From: Anaspis maculata
Taxonomy: Eukaryota; Arthropoda; Insecta; Coleoptera; Scraptiidae
NCBI GenBank assembly: GCA_949128115.1
Contig: OX421961.1
Span: forward strand, 51,012,171-51,076,170
Direction: 5' to 3'
DNA: 64,000 bases
Part shown: in pieces, positions 37,588 through 48,203 of the stretch
Position numbering within the stretch: the stretch's first letter is position 1
Layout of the letters: each line of letters opens with the position of its first letter
Position numbers and translations under genes: made by a program
Notes under the pieces: generated by a model
Seen by the model: only the letters and a program-made list of their open reading frames with translations
Told to the model about the DNA's origin: nothing
Database searches by the model: none

Positions 37588-37598
37588 TGGCGCCCAAC
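37588..37598 (+). promoter_or_regulatory. Primer binding site of the Gypsy element
   Basis: TGGCGCCCAAC begins one base after the 5' LTR, where a tRNA primer complement is expected. The TGGCGCC start fits tRNA-Lys-type primers; the exact tRNA is not proven. Confidence 0.8.
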
Positions 37599-38364
37599 TT
37601 TTTTTGTTTTTCTTTCGGGTAGATCAGAGTAGGATTTTGATAGCTATCTTCGGTTGTTTAGCGGTTGAATTTTTTTTTCTTTCAAATTTTTCAAATTGTT
37701 TTGTAGAAACGCTTTTGTGTAAGTAGGTGTTTGTGGAAAAACTTGCGGCTTTTCTGCTTGACGCATTTGAGCTTCGAGTGATATACAGGGTGACTACCGT
37801 GTGGATAGTCACAATTTATCACATAGCTTAGTTTGCAATTTCCTTTTTTTTTCTTTCAAAGAAATTGGAACTTACAGTTAGTTATAGGGCCCTATAGGAA
37901 AAGTTAGGTTAAGGTAGCCTATTCAGTTAGGTTTGCGGTTCATTGTTCGGTTTGTGCTGGCGATTAGCTACCGCTAGTGCGACCGCAGGTTGATTTTCCG
38001 TGGAAAATCGGGTTTTTTCTAGATCTAGTTTACAGTTTTTTCTTTTCGGTTTTTATGGAGTAGGTTTCGGCTTTCACCGAAAAATTATTTTTTTCTCGAA
38101 TTCAATTCTACGGATTTTCAGTGAGAAATCTGGGGAAGTTTGAGTCTTTTTACTGTAGGTCAGGAGACAACTGTTGTTCTCACTGGTTTCTCATAGTTGA
38201 TATCAGTACAAATCTCCAATTTTGAGTTTTTTTGTCATTTCTTTTTTTCAGCTGGTTGCAGTGAATATTTTTTGAGAATAAAGGTACAAAGGGTGTATTT
38301 TATTTTCAAGTTTATTTGAACTTGAGTGAGGGGCTGGCTTTATTTCTTTATTTTGGTTGTCGCG

Positions 38365-40374
38365 ATGGCCACAGCTGAGAGTAAGGTTGATTCAAGATTG
38401 AGGCCGATGTTCAATCCAAAACGGTTGCTAAGGGATGAACTGGTTTATGAACTGAAAATTCGACGCATTCAACCAGAAAAGAAAGTGGATGCTCTCAGAG
38501 TCCAGCTCAGAGAGGCATTGGCACAAGATGTGGACGTGGTGGACGTTGAACGGGACCCGTTCTGTGAGTTGTGGCAGTGTAAAGCGAAACTAGAGGAGCT
38601 GATAGGTCGAATCGAAGGATTCAGGGAGGAAAACAAAATTAATGAGTATGACAGCATATCATCTCGACTACTACATGTACGGGGTCGGTTAAGCCGAGTA
38701 GGTCCATGTGATGAGTTGGTTGGGAAGAAAGAGGAGTTGACGAGGATGTGCAGGAAGTTGAGCATGGACCTGGATAAAGCGTTCTTACTAAGTGTTAAAG
38801 ATTCTGTCACCGCTAAGGATCAAGGGGAAGATGGCGCCGATTTGAATGTGGATTGTGTGGTGGAGTTCACAAAGGAATTAGCGGATACTACTACGGAGAT
38901 TCGTGACGCTTTGGATGACATGGTTTTAGAGGTGAGGAGTACTACTGTACAACGGGACTTGTTAGTTACTACTTCCGAGATCACCATACCCGTGACTTCG
39001 ATGGGAATACCTGTAAGTCACAGTGAGGCTTATACGCCACCAATGGTGGTGACATCCACCTCGATTAAGAGAAGTATTCCAAGTATTTTTCCGATTTCAT
39101 CAGCAATCCCAGATCACCTCGGATCCATCACCGAACAAGGAATTTACACTTTTCCACCAGGCTTTCTTCCTGCGATCGAGCCGATTTCCCAGTGGACTTC
39201 GGGTACCCAACAAGGTAATGCACAACCGTTACAGCCTCTGCCTGACTTCCAACAACCGGAGATGATGACCGCCGCTCAAGAGGATCTCCTTCGACAACAA
39301 ATCAAATTTCTGCAAAAGTCCTTCCTCTGGCAGGGTCCACAGTCACAACACCATCACTCACATCAATCACCACTGCAGCAGCAACAACAGCAACCCTTCC
39401 AGGGAAACCAACAACATCAGATTGCGATACCTCAAGGGCAATCGCCGTTACCGGGACCACAACTTCCACCACAAGAATACCTTCAGTCACCTAGTTTTGA
39501 TTCATATGGTCAGCCTTGGAAGTGGAACCTGTCATTCGATGGTCGAACCTCAAGCCTAGCAGCTTTCGTGCAGCGAGCCGAAGAGCTATGCGTATCGAGG
39601 CGAATGAACAGAGAACACTTATTTTTGGCTGCTCCAGAGATACTTACAGGAGATGCCCTGAATTATTTCAGAGCCAACAGGGATTCGTTTTGGTCATGGG
39701 ATTCTCTAGTTGAGGGTCTTAAGTTCGCGTTCCAGCCTTCCGGATATGAGGCTCGGTTATGGGACGAAATTCGAGGAAGAACCCAACACGCTGAAGAGGA
39801 AGTAATTCCGTTTATCTCTGCCCTTGAGAATCTCTTTAGGCGTTTGACGACAGTGCCCTCAGATGCGACACGCTTGTCGATTATCCGAGGTAACCTGTTA
39901 CCGTACTTACAGCACGAGTTGATACATCGTGATATATCTACTGTGGCGGAGTTGAGCCGCTTTTGTCGTGAAGTGGAGAACAATCGGAGACTGGCAGCGC
40001 AATATCGACCTCCCCCATCGAACAAAGGCCAGCTGCTGGAGCCTGATTTGGCTTTTGGGAAAGGATTTAGCGGAACCCGGACAAAAGAAACAATTTCAGG
40101 ATACACCGGAATGCCAACCTCGGCATCAGCGGCGAAAATGTATGAAGTGGAGTCGACCCCCAATCGCTCCGCTGGACCTGAGCCGAGATCCTCAGCTCCC
40201 CGAGGGCAGCTGGTGTGCTGGAATTGCAGGCAGGTGGGACACTCTGCAAGGGTGTGTACCGCTGCCGAAACGCTGTACTGCCATCGTTGCGGCGCACCGG
40301 GCAGGTCATATTCGCGATGTCAAACTTGCAGACCACGAACATCTGGCAAAGAGTCCCAGTCATCGGAAAACTAA
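38365..40374 (+). CDS. Gypsy gag polyprotein
   Basis: The first good ATG is at 38365 (GTCGCGATGG context), giving 669 aa. The open frame extends further upstream without an ATG, so the apparent hydrophobic N-terminus there is not real. It has an N-terminal helical region, a Gln/His-rich linker, a capsid-like region (about 390-560) and two zinc-knuckle boxes near the C-terminus: CWNCRQVGHSARVC (618-631), complete CCHC, and a second box (639-652) with Arg where His is expected. Gag forms the virus-like particle and packages the RNA. The last 160 bases overlap the pol frame. Confidence 0.93.
   Translation: MATAESKVDSRLRPMFNPKRLLRDELVYELKIRRIQPEKKVDALRVQLREALAQDVDVVDVERDPFCELWQCKAKLEELIGRIEGFREENKINEYDSISSRLLHVRGRLSRVGPCDELVGKKEELTRMCRKLSMDLDKAFLLSVKDSVTAKDQGEDGADLNVDCVVEFTKELADTTTEIRDALDDMVLEVRSTTVQRDLLVTTSEITIPVTSMGIPVSHSEAYTPPMVVTSTSIKRSIPSIFPISSAIPDHLGSITEQGIYTFPPGFLPAIEPISQWTSGTQQGNAQPLQPLPDFQQPEMMTAAQEDLLRQQIKFLQKSFLWQGPQSQHHHSHQSPLQQQQQQPFQGNQQHQIAIPQGQSPLPGPQLPPQEYLQSPSFDSYGQPWKWNLSFDGRTSSLAAFVQRAEELCVSRRMNREHLFLAAPEILTGDALNYFRANRDSFWSWDSLVEGLKFAFQPSGYEARLWDEIRGRTQHAEEEVIPFISALENLFRRLTTVPSDATRLSIIRGNLLPYLQHELIHRDISTVAELSRFCREVENNRRLAAQYRPPPSNKGQLLEPDLAFGKGFSGTRTKETISGYTGMPTSASAAKMYEVESTPNRSAGPEPRSSAPRGQLVCWNCRQVGHSARVCTAAETLYCHRCGAPGRSYSRCQTCRPRTSGKESQSSEN
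40365..40371 (+). promoter_or_regulatory. Candidate -1 ribosomal frameshift site
   Basis: GGAAAAC lies directly before the gag stop codon TAA (40372-40374). In the gag frame it reads as GAA and AAC codons; slipping back one base gives GGA and AAA and enters the open pol frame. It is the best slip candidate that I see in the overlap, although it is not a perfect X-XXY-YYZ heptamer. Confidence 0.5.
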
Positions 40375-43300
40375 CTGGCGAGGGAGTTCGTGACCGACGG
40401 ATCCCTTCGCCGAAGTTGAACTCGGTCAAAGCAGTACGGTTAAAACTGTCGCGGCTGTCTAAGGATGTCCGCCCGTATTTGAAAATAACGGTCTGGGGAG
40501 TCGGGATGACTGGACTACTGGATACGGGAGCTTCCCATACATGTGTTGGTCCCAATGGTGCTCGTCTGTTGGAGGAGATAGGATGCAGGAAAGTTCCGGC
40601 TAGCCTTGGCGAGTGCCGTGTGGCAAGTGGCCAGCGAATCGGAACTGTAGGCGCCTTTCGTATTCCCATCAGGGTTGGTGCGCTGGAAAAATTGTTCGAG
40701 GTTCTAGTAGTCCCCAGTTTGTCCCAGACGCTCATCTTGGGTGCCGACTTTATCCGCCGGATGCGACTGGTGATAGATCTGAATCGTGGCCTGTGGTTGG
40801 AGGGGACTTCTGCATTGCCGGAACTAGCCAGTGTAGCGGCCGAGTCTGACCTCTCCAAAGATCAACGTGTGCGGCTGACGTCTCTCCTGGACCGGTTTTT
40901 TTCGAAGTCTACTCCTGCTCTTGGCTGTACGGCGCTGGTTCAGCACAGGATCAAGGTGAAACCGGGAACAGAACCCATCAAGCAGCGTTACTACCCGCTC
41001 TCCCCTGCACTTCGCGCACATGTCGACGCCGAGTTGGCACGCATGCTGGACCTGGGAGTAATTGAGCCATCTAAGTCACCTTGGTCCTCGCCGATAGTGA
41101 TGGTCAAAAAGAGCCCCAACAACTACAGGTTTTGTGTAGACTACCGCAAAGTCAACTCGGTCACTGACAGAGATGCGTACCCGCTGCCATTTATCCAAAA
41201 CATCTTGGATAGCCTGGGACGCGCCAGATACTTATCCTCCTTGGATATTAAGAGCGCCTATTGGCAGGTGCCTGTCGAGGAGGCTTCCCGTGAGGTTACG
41301 GCGTTCACAGTTCCTGGGCATGGTCTCTTCCAGTTTCGTCGGATGCCATTCGGGCTCCACAACGCCCCCGCCACCTGGCAGCGACTGATAGACCGTGTCC
41401 TGGGGCCTGAACTCGAGCCTTATGTGTTCGTCTACCTCGACGACATCGTCATCGTTTCGGAAACGTTTTCAAAACACCTTGAACTCCTGGAGGAGGTATT
41501 TGAGCGGCTGAGGAAGGCTAACCTGGTGGTGGGCCGAGATAAATGTCATCTTTGCAGACCCGAACTCCGATACCTTGGATACATTGTGGATCGACAGGGA
41601 CTTCACGTCGACCCCGAAAAGGTTCAGGCTATAGTCGATATTCCGACTCCGAAGCGGACTAAGGAGGTGCGAAGAATACTAGGAATGGCGGGCTGGTACC
41701 GTAGGTTCGTGCCCAAATTCTCGACGGTGGTTGCTCCCATCTGCCGCCTGCTTCGGAAGGATGTCGCCTTTGACTGGACGCCGGAATGTGAAGTCGCCTT
41801 CCGAACGCTTAAACAATGTCTGGTGACGGCCCCGGTGATGACATGTCCAGACTTCACCAGACCTTTCACCGTGCAATGTGATGCCAGTGATTACGGTATT
41901 GGAGCCGTTCTAACCCAGGAAGACGAGCAGGGAGAACACGTAGTCTGCTACATTAGTCGATCTCTCAGCAAAGACGAGCGCAAATTCAGCGCGACGGAAA
42001 AAGAGCTTCTAGCTGTCGTATGGGCAATCGAAAAACTGCGTCCCTACGTAGAAGCCACGAAGTTCGTCGTGGTTACAGACCATTTCGCCCTGCAATGGCT
42101 TCACAATCTTAAAGACCCGAACGGCAGGTTAGCGAGGTGGAGCGTACGCCTGCAGCAGTACGACTTCCAGGTGGTTCACCGACGGGGTGCAGACAACGTC
42201 GTTCCCGATGCCCTCAGTCGAGCGGTACCCCGAGTTGAGGAAATCGCACCCGTCCAATTCGGTAACGACACGGCGGACCCCTGGTACAGGTCGATGCTGC
42301 TGAAAGTTACGGATGCTCCCCTCCGCTACCCGTTGTGGAGGGTCGAGGGTGATAAACTGCTCAAGAACTGCAGAAATCCTGATTTGACTACCGGCTATGC
42401 GCGGAAGTGGAGGATAGTAGTGCCAAAAGATTTCCGTCAGGACGTGCTCAAGGAAAGTCACGAGTCAGAGACTGCCGGACACGGAGGTACCTCCCGAACT
42501 TACCACCGCATCGCTCAACGGTATTACTGGCCGGCTATGTTGGCGGACATAGGCTCTTACGTTCGTCGATGTCAGACGTGTTTGGCGAACAAACCCGAGC
42601 AGAAGGCCGCAGCTGGATTGATGTGTGGTCGCCCAGAGGTCCGGGCTCCGTGGGAGTTACTATCCGTCGACTTAGTTGGTCCTCTGCCTAAATCTAAGTC
42701 CAGTCACCTATACATTTTGTCCGTCCTCGACTATTTCAGCAAGTTCTCATTATTTTTTCCACTTCGAACCGCGAACAGCAAGTCTATCGTGAAATTGTTA
42801 GAGGACAATGTATTTTTGCTCTTTGGTGTGCCGAAGAAATTAGTATGCGATAACGGCCCACAGTTCGCCAGTCGAGAATTCAGACAGTTCCTAGAAAAAT
42901 ACTCAGTTACAATCTCACCGACGGCACATTACCATCCTCAAGCCAACAATGTGGAACGCTACCATCGAACATTAAAGGTGATGTTATCGTCCTATGTGAA
43001 GGAGAATCACCGTGACTGGGAATTGTACCTCCAGAAAATGGCCTGTGCTATGAGGACGTCTAGGAGCGAGGCGACTGGTTCGACCCCGTATTTCATTAAT
43101 TTCGGCCGCCAAATGTGTCTTAACGGCGAAGACTATGACGAGGTCCGCATGTTGGAGAATCCCGACGACGTGACACCTCTTCCCAGAGCGGAGTTATTCT
43201 CGAACATGTACCAAAAAGTGCGGCAGAAATTGGATCATGCGCACGAGACCAGTAAACGGCATTATGATCTGAGACGAAGAAATGTCACGTATGCGGTTGG

Positions 43301-43529
43301 AGATCGCGTCTGGCGGAGGAATCCGGTTCTGTCCAACGCAGGTCAATATTTTACCGCCAAATTGGCCCCAAAATTCGTAGGTCCGCGGTTGATCACGAAG
43401 AGGCTGTCGCCTTGGACATATGAGCTCGGTAAGGAGGATGGCGGTCGAGATGGAACGTGGCACGTGAAGGACTTGAAGCCGGACCCTTCCATCGGTGATC
43501 TAGATCCGGACCCACAGGTCCCCACTTAA
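40366..43529 (+). CDS. Gypsy pol polyprotein (protease, reverse transcriptase, RNase H, integrase)
   Basis: An open frame spans 40215-43529, with no ATG at its start; synthesis from gag by -1 frameshift is inferred. In that frame's numbering: protease active site LLDTGAS at 101-107; reverse transcriptase with YLDD at 407-410; RNase H with CDAS (Asp 556), ATEKE (Glu 597) and TDH (Asp 622); integrase zinc site His 749/756 and Cys 786/789; catalytic Asp 819, Asp 879 and Glu 914; a GPY/F-like module (KFVGPRLI) near 1053-1060. All catalytic residues are present and there is no stop or shift. The last two acidic integrase residues are 34 residues apart rather than 35. No envelope gene follows. Confidence 0.96.
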
Positions 43530-43645
43530 CGCTTTTTCCGTTACTCCTCCGTTGTACTGCGTTTTTCTTATTTCGTATTGCAAACTCTCGCTCCTTGGTC
43601 GTTTTCAAGTGTTGTAGAAATTTCCAGGAAATTTCTTAGGAGGTC

Positions 43646-43654
43646 AGGGGGGAG
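43646..43654 (+). promoter_or_regulatory. Polypurine tract of the Gypsy element
   Basis: AGGGGGGAG lies two bases before the 3' LTR, the expected position for the plus-strand primer in reverse transcription. Confidence 0.75.
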
Positions 43655-43656
43655 TT

Positions 43657-45151
43657 TGTTACACAAATTTTTCCTTCTATTATTTTGTTTTTTTGTTGAA
43701 TTTTATTCTAGTGCTTTTCATCATTTCCTTCAGTTAACATTTATTTTCCAACTGTAAAAGTCCCACAGCGAATAAATAATTTCGGCGGTCATGCTTTGAT
43801 AGAGTTTTTGTGGTGAAAAACTCTTATCAACTACTACCTAAAGCAGACATTTTGACACGCTCTCTTCGCCTTTTCAAAAAGAGCTAAAGTGTTCCTAGTG
43901 CTTGGCCCTCGTCGCAATTGGGGATTTTAGCAATAGTTCTATTGTTCGCCCACGCCAGCTTTGCCTAGGAAATCTCACTCCGAGCCCATAACATCAAAAG
44001 GGTATGTCGATAGTATTCCTCGGGATTGTCATTAAATTCTCTCTTTCATTTTTATTTATCCGCTGCAATTTGCAGGCTCTTTGTACTTACCTTTTCAAGT
44101 ACAAAAGGGGTTACCACCATCCCCCAAAGTACAAATCAAGTGACACTTCACCATTCTGACTCGGTCTCGAGATTGACTTTTTCATCGGACATTGTTTCCA
44201 TCTTGTCTCCCACAACGACAGCCGTGACTGGAGTCCCCAGAAAGTAAACTCCACCACCGTATGCTGTCCTAGATGCCCAAGAGCGCGGCATATCAGCTGG
44301 CAGCAGCGAAATTAGCTCCACGTGTTACTGAGGAAGGCAAACCCGGAGCAACCATAGGCCGTCAGCCAGGGTACACCAAGAACGTCCATCGCTGGAGAGC
44401 ACGTGAGGTCTCATTGTTGCGCATTTAAGCCAGGCTGCAGTAGGTATCTTTCTTTGTCCCCCTTACTCGTACCGCGAAATTAGACGCCCCCTATAGAAAG
44501 ATGAGCTCATCCCTCTAGGTAAGGACGACACGTACCACCACCAATAGTCGTTTTCGGTACTTTTGGTACCTCGGGAACGTAAACCTGCTGTGGGTTGGGC
44601 CCATGCGGCTTTGAGCCCCTCTCGTGCCCTGCGAGCGCTAGCCCCGTCCGTGGCGTATCTGTAGTGCCTACAATTTATTGTTTTCACATTTGTATCTTGT
44701 AAATTTTATGTAAAAATCGGTTCAATACAGAGTACTGACTACCTGGTTAAGCTCCGCGTTTATCATTCCCATCAATTTAGGTGCATTTGAGGCCCCCAAA
44801 CACGTTTCGCATGTGACACATCCACATAACCTCATCGCCACCACCAGCTGATATTGACAGCTGCCAGGCTGCCACTCGCGTCAAATTTGACATTGATTCC
44901 AGTGGCGTGCTGTGGTGTGGGGAGTTTCTCGGGTCCGATTGAATGGTGAGTGCCCGCACGCAAATTGGTGGTTTTTTTTTATTATCGATCAATAATTCAA
45001 CCCGAGGGAAATCGGGTAATTGATATGTCCACCGCCGAATCCACTGCCCGATAAGAAATTCTCAGTAGCTCGTGAGCTTTAACCGGTCTGTTAATATTTT
45101 CCAGCTTGCCTTGTCCGCAGCAGTGGTACGTACAGAGCAGTAAAATTAACA
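43657..45151 (+). repeat. 3' LTR of Gypsy element (1495 bp)
   Basis: Begins TGTTAC, ends TTAACA, and is followed by ATAT (45152-45155), the target duplication. Relative to the 5' LTR it has a 4-bp insertion (GTAC) near 45131 and 8 substitutions, all after about 44970. Confidence 0.97.
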
Positions 45152-45178
45152 ATATTATTATTATTATATTATTATTTA
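45152..45178 (+). repeat. (ATT)n tail of the LINE interrupted by the Gypsy element
   Basis: ATAT followed by ATTATTATT repeats directly continues the AATAAATATAT sequence that ends at 36095. Together they form a normal LINE 3' tail split by the insertion. Confidence 0.75.
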
Positions 45179-46046
45179 AGATCAAGATAAGAGAAATCGA
45201 TCAGGTGGTTGAGAACTAGGAGCATTTTTAAGCGGAAAGTGTACTTTGAAGTGTCTCCATCTTTGCCTGTCAAAAAAACAGTGACGCACACGGGGGAAAG
45301 TTGGGGACTTTTTGTATGTTATATAGCAAAGTCTTGTGAACCCAAAACTGAAGAGATTGACCGTGTTTTAATTTATTTCATGTTTTGCCGTTTTTGCGAT
45401 CAAAAAGTCTGGGCTATTTTTGATCGTTTAGAGTTATTAATTTTATTGTAATTTTTGGATTTTTTAGTGTAGACTCTACCCGAGGTCGTGCTGACACTTG
45501 AAAATCGACAGGAACGTAGGTACACAATAGCTGTACCTATCAAATTGTACCATGAAACAATTTGCTCCAATCAGCTCTCAGAATTGATAAGGACATGAAC
45601 TTCTTTTGAGACTGTGGCAAACCTCAAAATGCACCAACGGCATTTGTCATGTCCGTGCATTGAGATTGCCATAGTTACAATAAATTAGTCTCATCAGGGT
45701 GCTTTTTTTAATTTTTAACTGCTTAAAAGTTCCAAAAATGATATCTCGTAGGGTCGTAGGCGAGTAGAAGTACAGCCATAACTCTTTTTTTGCTATGAAT
45801 CGAACACGATAATAATCATTTAAACATGATGTGCATAATTTTGGGAGCTATGCTTCATTAGAAGTCAATCAGCCAGTTTTTCTTAGATAGGTACCTATCT
45901 ACATTTCAAGCGAGGCAAAATTTCGGGTGGTTCACATTATTTTTTAACCAGTTTAGGTGCGGCGATCCTATTTGTTGATTGAACTTTGTTACGCGCCGTT
46001 GCCATGGTGATCCTCGTTTAGAGCGATATTTTCTCCAACGTAAGGC

Positions 46047-46180
46047 CTGGGGCGCGATTTTCAAGTTATTCGAATGACTTTTTGTATACGAATCTCCCTG
46101 GTTTCATGTGCAATTGGGCTGTCGGAAAGGAGAATTCGCATACGAAAATTTTTCGAACACGTTCGAGAATCGCACCCCAG
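46047..46180. mobile_element. 134-bp MITE-like inverted repeat
   Basis: CTGGGGCGCGATT at the left is mirrored by the complement of CTGGGGTGCGATTCTCG at the right, with TTCGAA and TACGAA words also in mirrored positions. No clear target duplication. Confidence 0.6.
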
Positions 46181-46470
46181 ATCTCATACAAGAAACTTTT
46201 TTTGTAAAATAGTCATCAATGCTCAGTGTTGAATGTGCCCCATCAAGTACTAATATGGAGTTGGTATGGGAAAATGCGAATACCCTCATCCTCCTTCTTG
46301 CGTGGAATTGATGAGTAATACCATTATTGAATTAGTTAGTCATGAGTTTTGCCTAACCTTGCCCAACCAGGAACTTCCGTTTTCTAAAAGCTGAAATGAA
46401 ATAGGATGAACAAAACGATGAATCTTGCATCGTGTACCTAGTTCCCATCATGCATTCGGTGGAGTCTTAC

Positions 46471-46771
46471 CTCCGTCGAAGCCCTTCTTGCAGATGAGGT
46501 GCACGGAATGATGCGTGATGTTGGCGACTCCGCAGGTGTGGGGTGGATCCGGCCGCCCTGCTGGGACGATGTGGTAAGTGCATGGAACTCTCTGGGAGCC
46601 CAACTCGTTCCTTCCCCAGCACTGCAGAGTGCCATAGTCTGCGGTCGCCCTGGGCACGTACGTCAGCACGCTACCACCGGCCTCCGCTGTGAACTCGCTC
46701 AGCTCCCGGGATATCCCTGGGGTGCTGTTAAAGCTCCACCGGAATAATGATGCCGACGGTTCAGAGTCGAC
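46471..46771 (-). CDS. Sidestep-family protein, exon with last Ig domain and start of FN3
   Basis: On the - strand the exon opens after TTGTGTTGCAG in phase 0 and ends before GTAAG (46466-46470), leaving one G, which pairs with the exon at 20147-20493. Its 100 codons hold the end of an immunoglobulin domain (FRWSFN, then the DYGTLQCWGRNELG segment with Cys 51), the PAGRPDPP hinge and the first strands of an FN3 domain ending at KKGFDG. These are Sidestep-family hallmarks. N-glycosylation motifs NST and NIT are visible. Upstream exons for the other Ig domains and the signal peptide were not found between 46772 and 64000. The three exons here encode 279 residues, all from the C-terminal part. 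Confidence 0.87.
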
Positions 46772-46879
46772 CTGCAACACAAACCAACCGACCAAACATG
46801 AGTAAGTTGGCGTACCTCGCTGATGCACACACATATAGGTAGGTATAGGTACAGAACGGCAAGCACACGCCACCAGCGC

Positions 46880-46975
46880 TGCTTTTGATGATGGTGCTGA
46901 TGATGCTGGCGGTGGTAGTGCCAGTGATGAGGATTAATACCCTCACCGCCGTCACAATCACCATCACCACCACCC
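46880..46975. repeat. Low-complexity GATG/CACC stretch
   Basis: Degenerate (GATG)n and (CACCAT)n runs within the intron upstream of the Ig exon. Open frames on both strands are low-complexity products. Confidence 0.6.
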
Positions 46976-47599
46976 CACCCAGAATTAGGTACCAAGTGTA
47001 CGGGAGCAATGTCGCGGAGGGAAGCAATCGGAACGTCAACGCGTCACGTTCCGACGGCGGGATTGTAATTAGCTTTTGAATTAAGACGACGATTGCTTTT
47101 GACTGACACAATGTTTAGGGCGAGAAACCAGGCTTCGCGGAGTTTTCGTGTAGAAACACGTAATATTCTACAAGCCACATGTCGTACATGTGGTTGTTAT
47201 CAGATCTACAACTCAACATTTGAATAGTTAATATAGGTATACAAAGAGGTACTTCTCAATTTAAATATAAATTATAAAGTCCTATTAGAACTTAGTAGAT
47301 CTTCCCCCGAGGAAATTACTGAGTTGTCTTGTACCTATGTAAGTACCTGCATGTGAAATTGGAAGAGCTGTAAATTTTCACATGGCAATTCATATCATCG
47401 ATATGATACTGCGACAGATAAGATGGACACAGGGACGGACGGTAGACAACGTGAGGACATAAACGCCTTGCTCGGAGAAGTGCGCTAAAAAGTGGAGGAC
47501 TATACTGTGTTTTTTCACTCGTATCCTTTTATCTGCATATTCATTATCAGAGCCTTGTTGAATTTGTATGGAGCATAGCAGTAGGTTGTATGGGTTGTA

Positions 47600-47775
47600 T
47601 GAAACAATGTCTACAGCTCAGCTTAAAAGAACTGTCAAGAGATCCTGCTGAACAAAGCGTTCTACACAGCCGAAGAGTTCCTTTCCTTCAAAAATTGGCA
47701 GCACCATCTGTAACTAATATTATTTATTATCTTTTTATTTTTATGACTTTGCACTGTTGTTGCTCTGTTGTATGC
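47600..47775 (+). pseudogene. LINE 3' fragment, left part (continues at 49168)
   Basis: Encodes, with one frameshift, the last residues of a LINE reverse transcriptase. After the shift the KAFYTAEEFLSF segment parallels the QNAFYSIEEFLSF end of the LINE at 32585-34563. The stop is followed by a T-rich 3' UTR. It is interrupted by a solo LTR at 47776. Confidence 0.7.
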
Positions 47776-48203
47776 TGTTACAAGCTCGCGACCATCCCGG
47801 CTCTTTCCAGAGAAATCTAGATTTCCGCGTTGCATTCGGGAAGCATCGAGAGACTGCAGCGGTAGGTCACGACACGTCGAGACTTCTGGTGGAGGTGCCG
47901 TAGAAGGTACGCGTTTATTCTCGACGCAGGTACCAGAAAAATCCTTGTGTGCTGGAAACTCAAACGATCAAACAGGAAGCATCCAGAGCCTTCGATGCCG
48001 CTATAAAAGAGGAACTCGACCTGGCATCAGACAGAGTTGGAATCGAGCGACCGAGGCGATAACATCTCAAGCGACATTGTGAATTTCTAAGCGATTAATA
48101 GTGCGTTATTTAGTTGTATCGGTAGTAGTGAATAAAGTGCAGTTAGTTTACAAGTAAATTAGCGCGTTTAATTTCGAAATAGGTGAACCCGAATACCGTA
48201 ACA
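47776..48203 (+). mobile_element. Solo LTR (428 bp)
   Basis: Starts TGTTAC and ends GTAACA, perfect short inverted termini. It contains TATAAAA (48002-48008) and AATAAA (48131-48136) in the order of an LTR promoter and poly(A) site. TATGC before it (47771-47775) and TATGG at 49168-49172, beyond the next element, may be its target duplication. It is not similar to the Gypsy LTRs in this window. An open frame inside it is not a gene. Confidence 0.7.

Larger units (their letters stand above)
36096..45151 (+). mobile_element. Apparently intact Ty3/Gypsy LTR retrotransposon (9056 bp)
   Basis: Order: LTR (36096-37586), primer binding site (37588-37598), untranslated leader, gag (38365-40374), pol in the -1 frame (to 43529), polypurine tract (43646-43654), LTR (43657-45151). 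A 4-bp target duplication ATAT flanks it. Gag and pol are unbroken, and the LTRs are almost identical, so the insertion looks recent. The order PR-RT-RNaseH-IN places it in Ty3/Gypsy. No env-like frame exists after pol. It lies antisense to the Sidestep-like gene and sits in the 3' tail of a LINE. Confidence 0.97.
20494..46470 (-). other. 25,977-bp intron of the Sidestep-like gene, filled with mobile elements
   Basis: Bounded by GTAAG (46466-46470 on the + strand) and a TTGTTGCAG acceptor (20494 onward), both read on the - strand. It contains the TIR element 22041-25016, a SINE, the palindromes at 26097-26812 and 30161-31892, two LINE fragments and the Gypsy element 36096-45151. The stretches 20494-22020, 27000-30100 and 45180-46040 show no gene. 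All protein-coding retroelements inside it lie on the strand opposite to the host gene. Confidence 0.8.

Noticed and set aside
38326..38364. Upstream extension of gag with a hydrophobic, signal-like N-terminus
   Set aside because: It opens with GTG, not ATG. The first ATG in good context is at 38365, and gag proteins have no signal peptide.
43530..43645. Envelope gene after pol
   Set aside because: Only about 115 bp separate the pol stop from the polypurine tract; there is no room for env.
36465..44247. Identical short ORFs at 36465-36686 and 44026-44247, and other matching pairs
   Set aside because: They are the same positions in the two LTRs and show no domain.
46761..47111. ORFs with low-complexity Asp/His or Met/Val runs
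   Set aside because: They come from degenerate GATG/CACC repeats in the intron next to the Ig exon.
47768..48082. 104-codon ORF
   Set aside because: It lies across the start and body of a solo LTR and has no recognisable domain.
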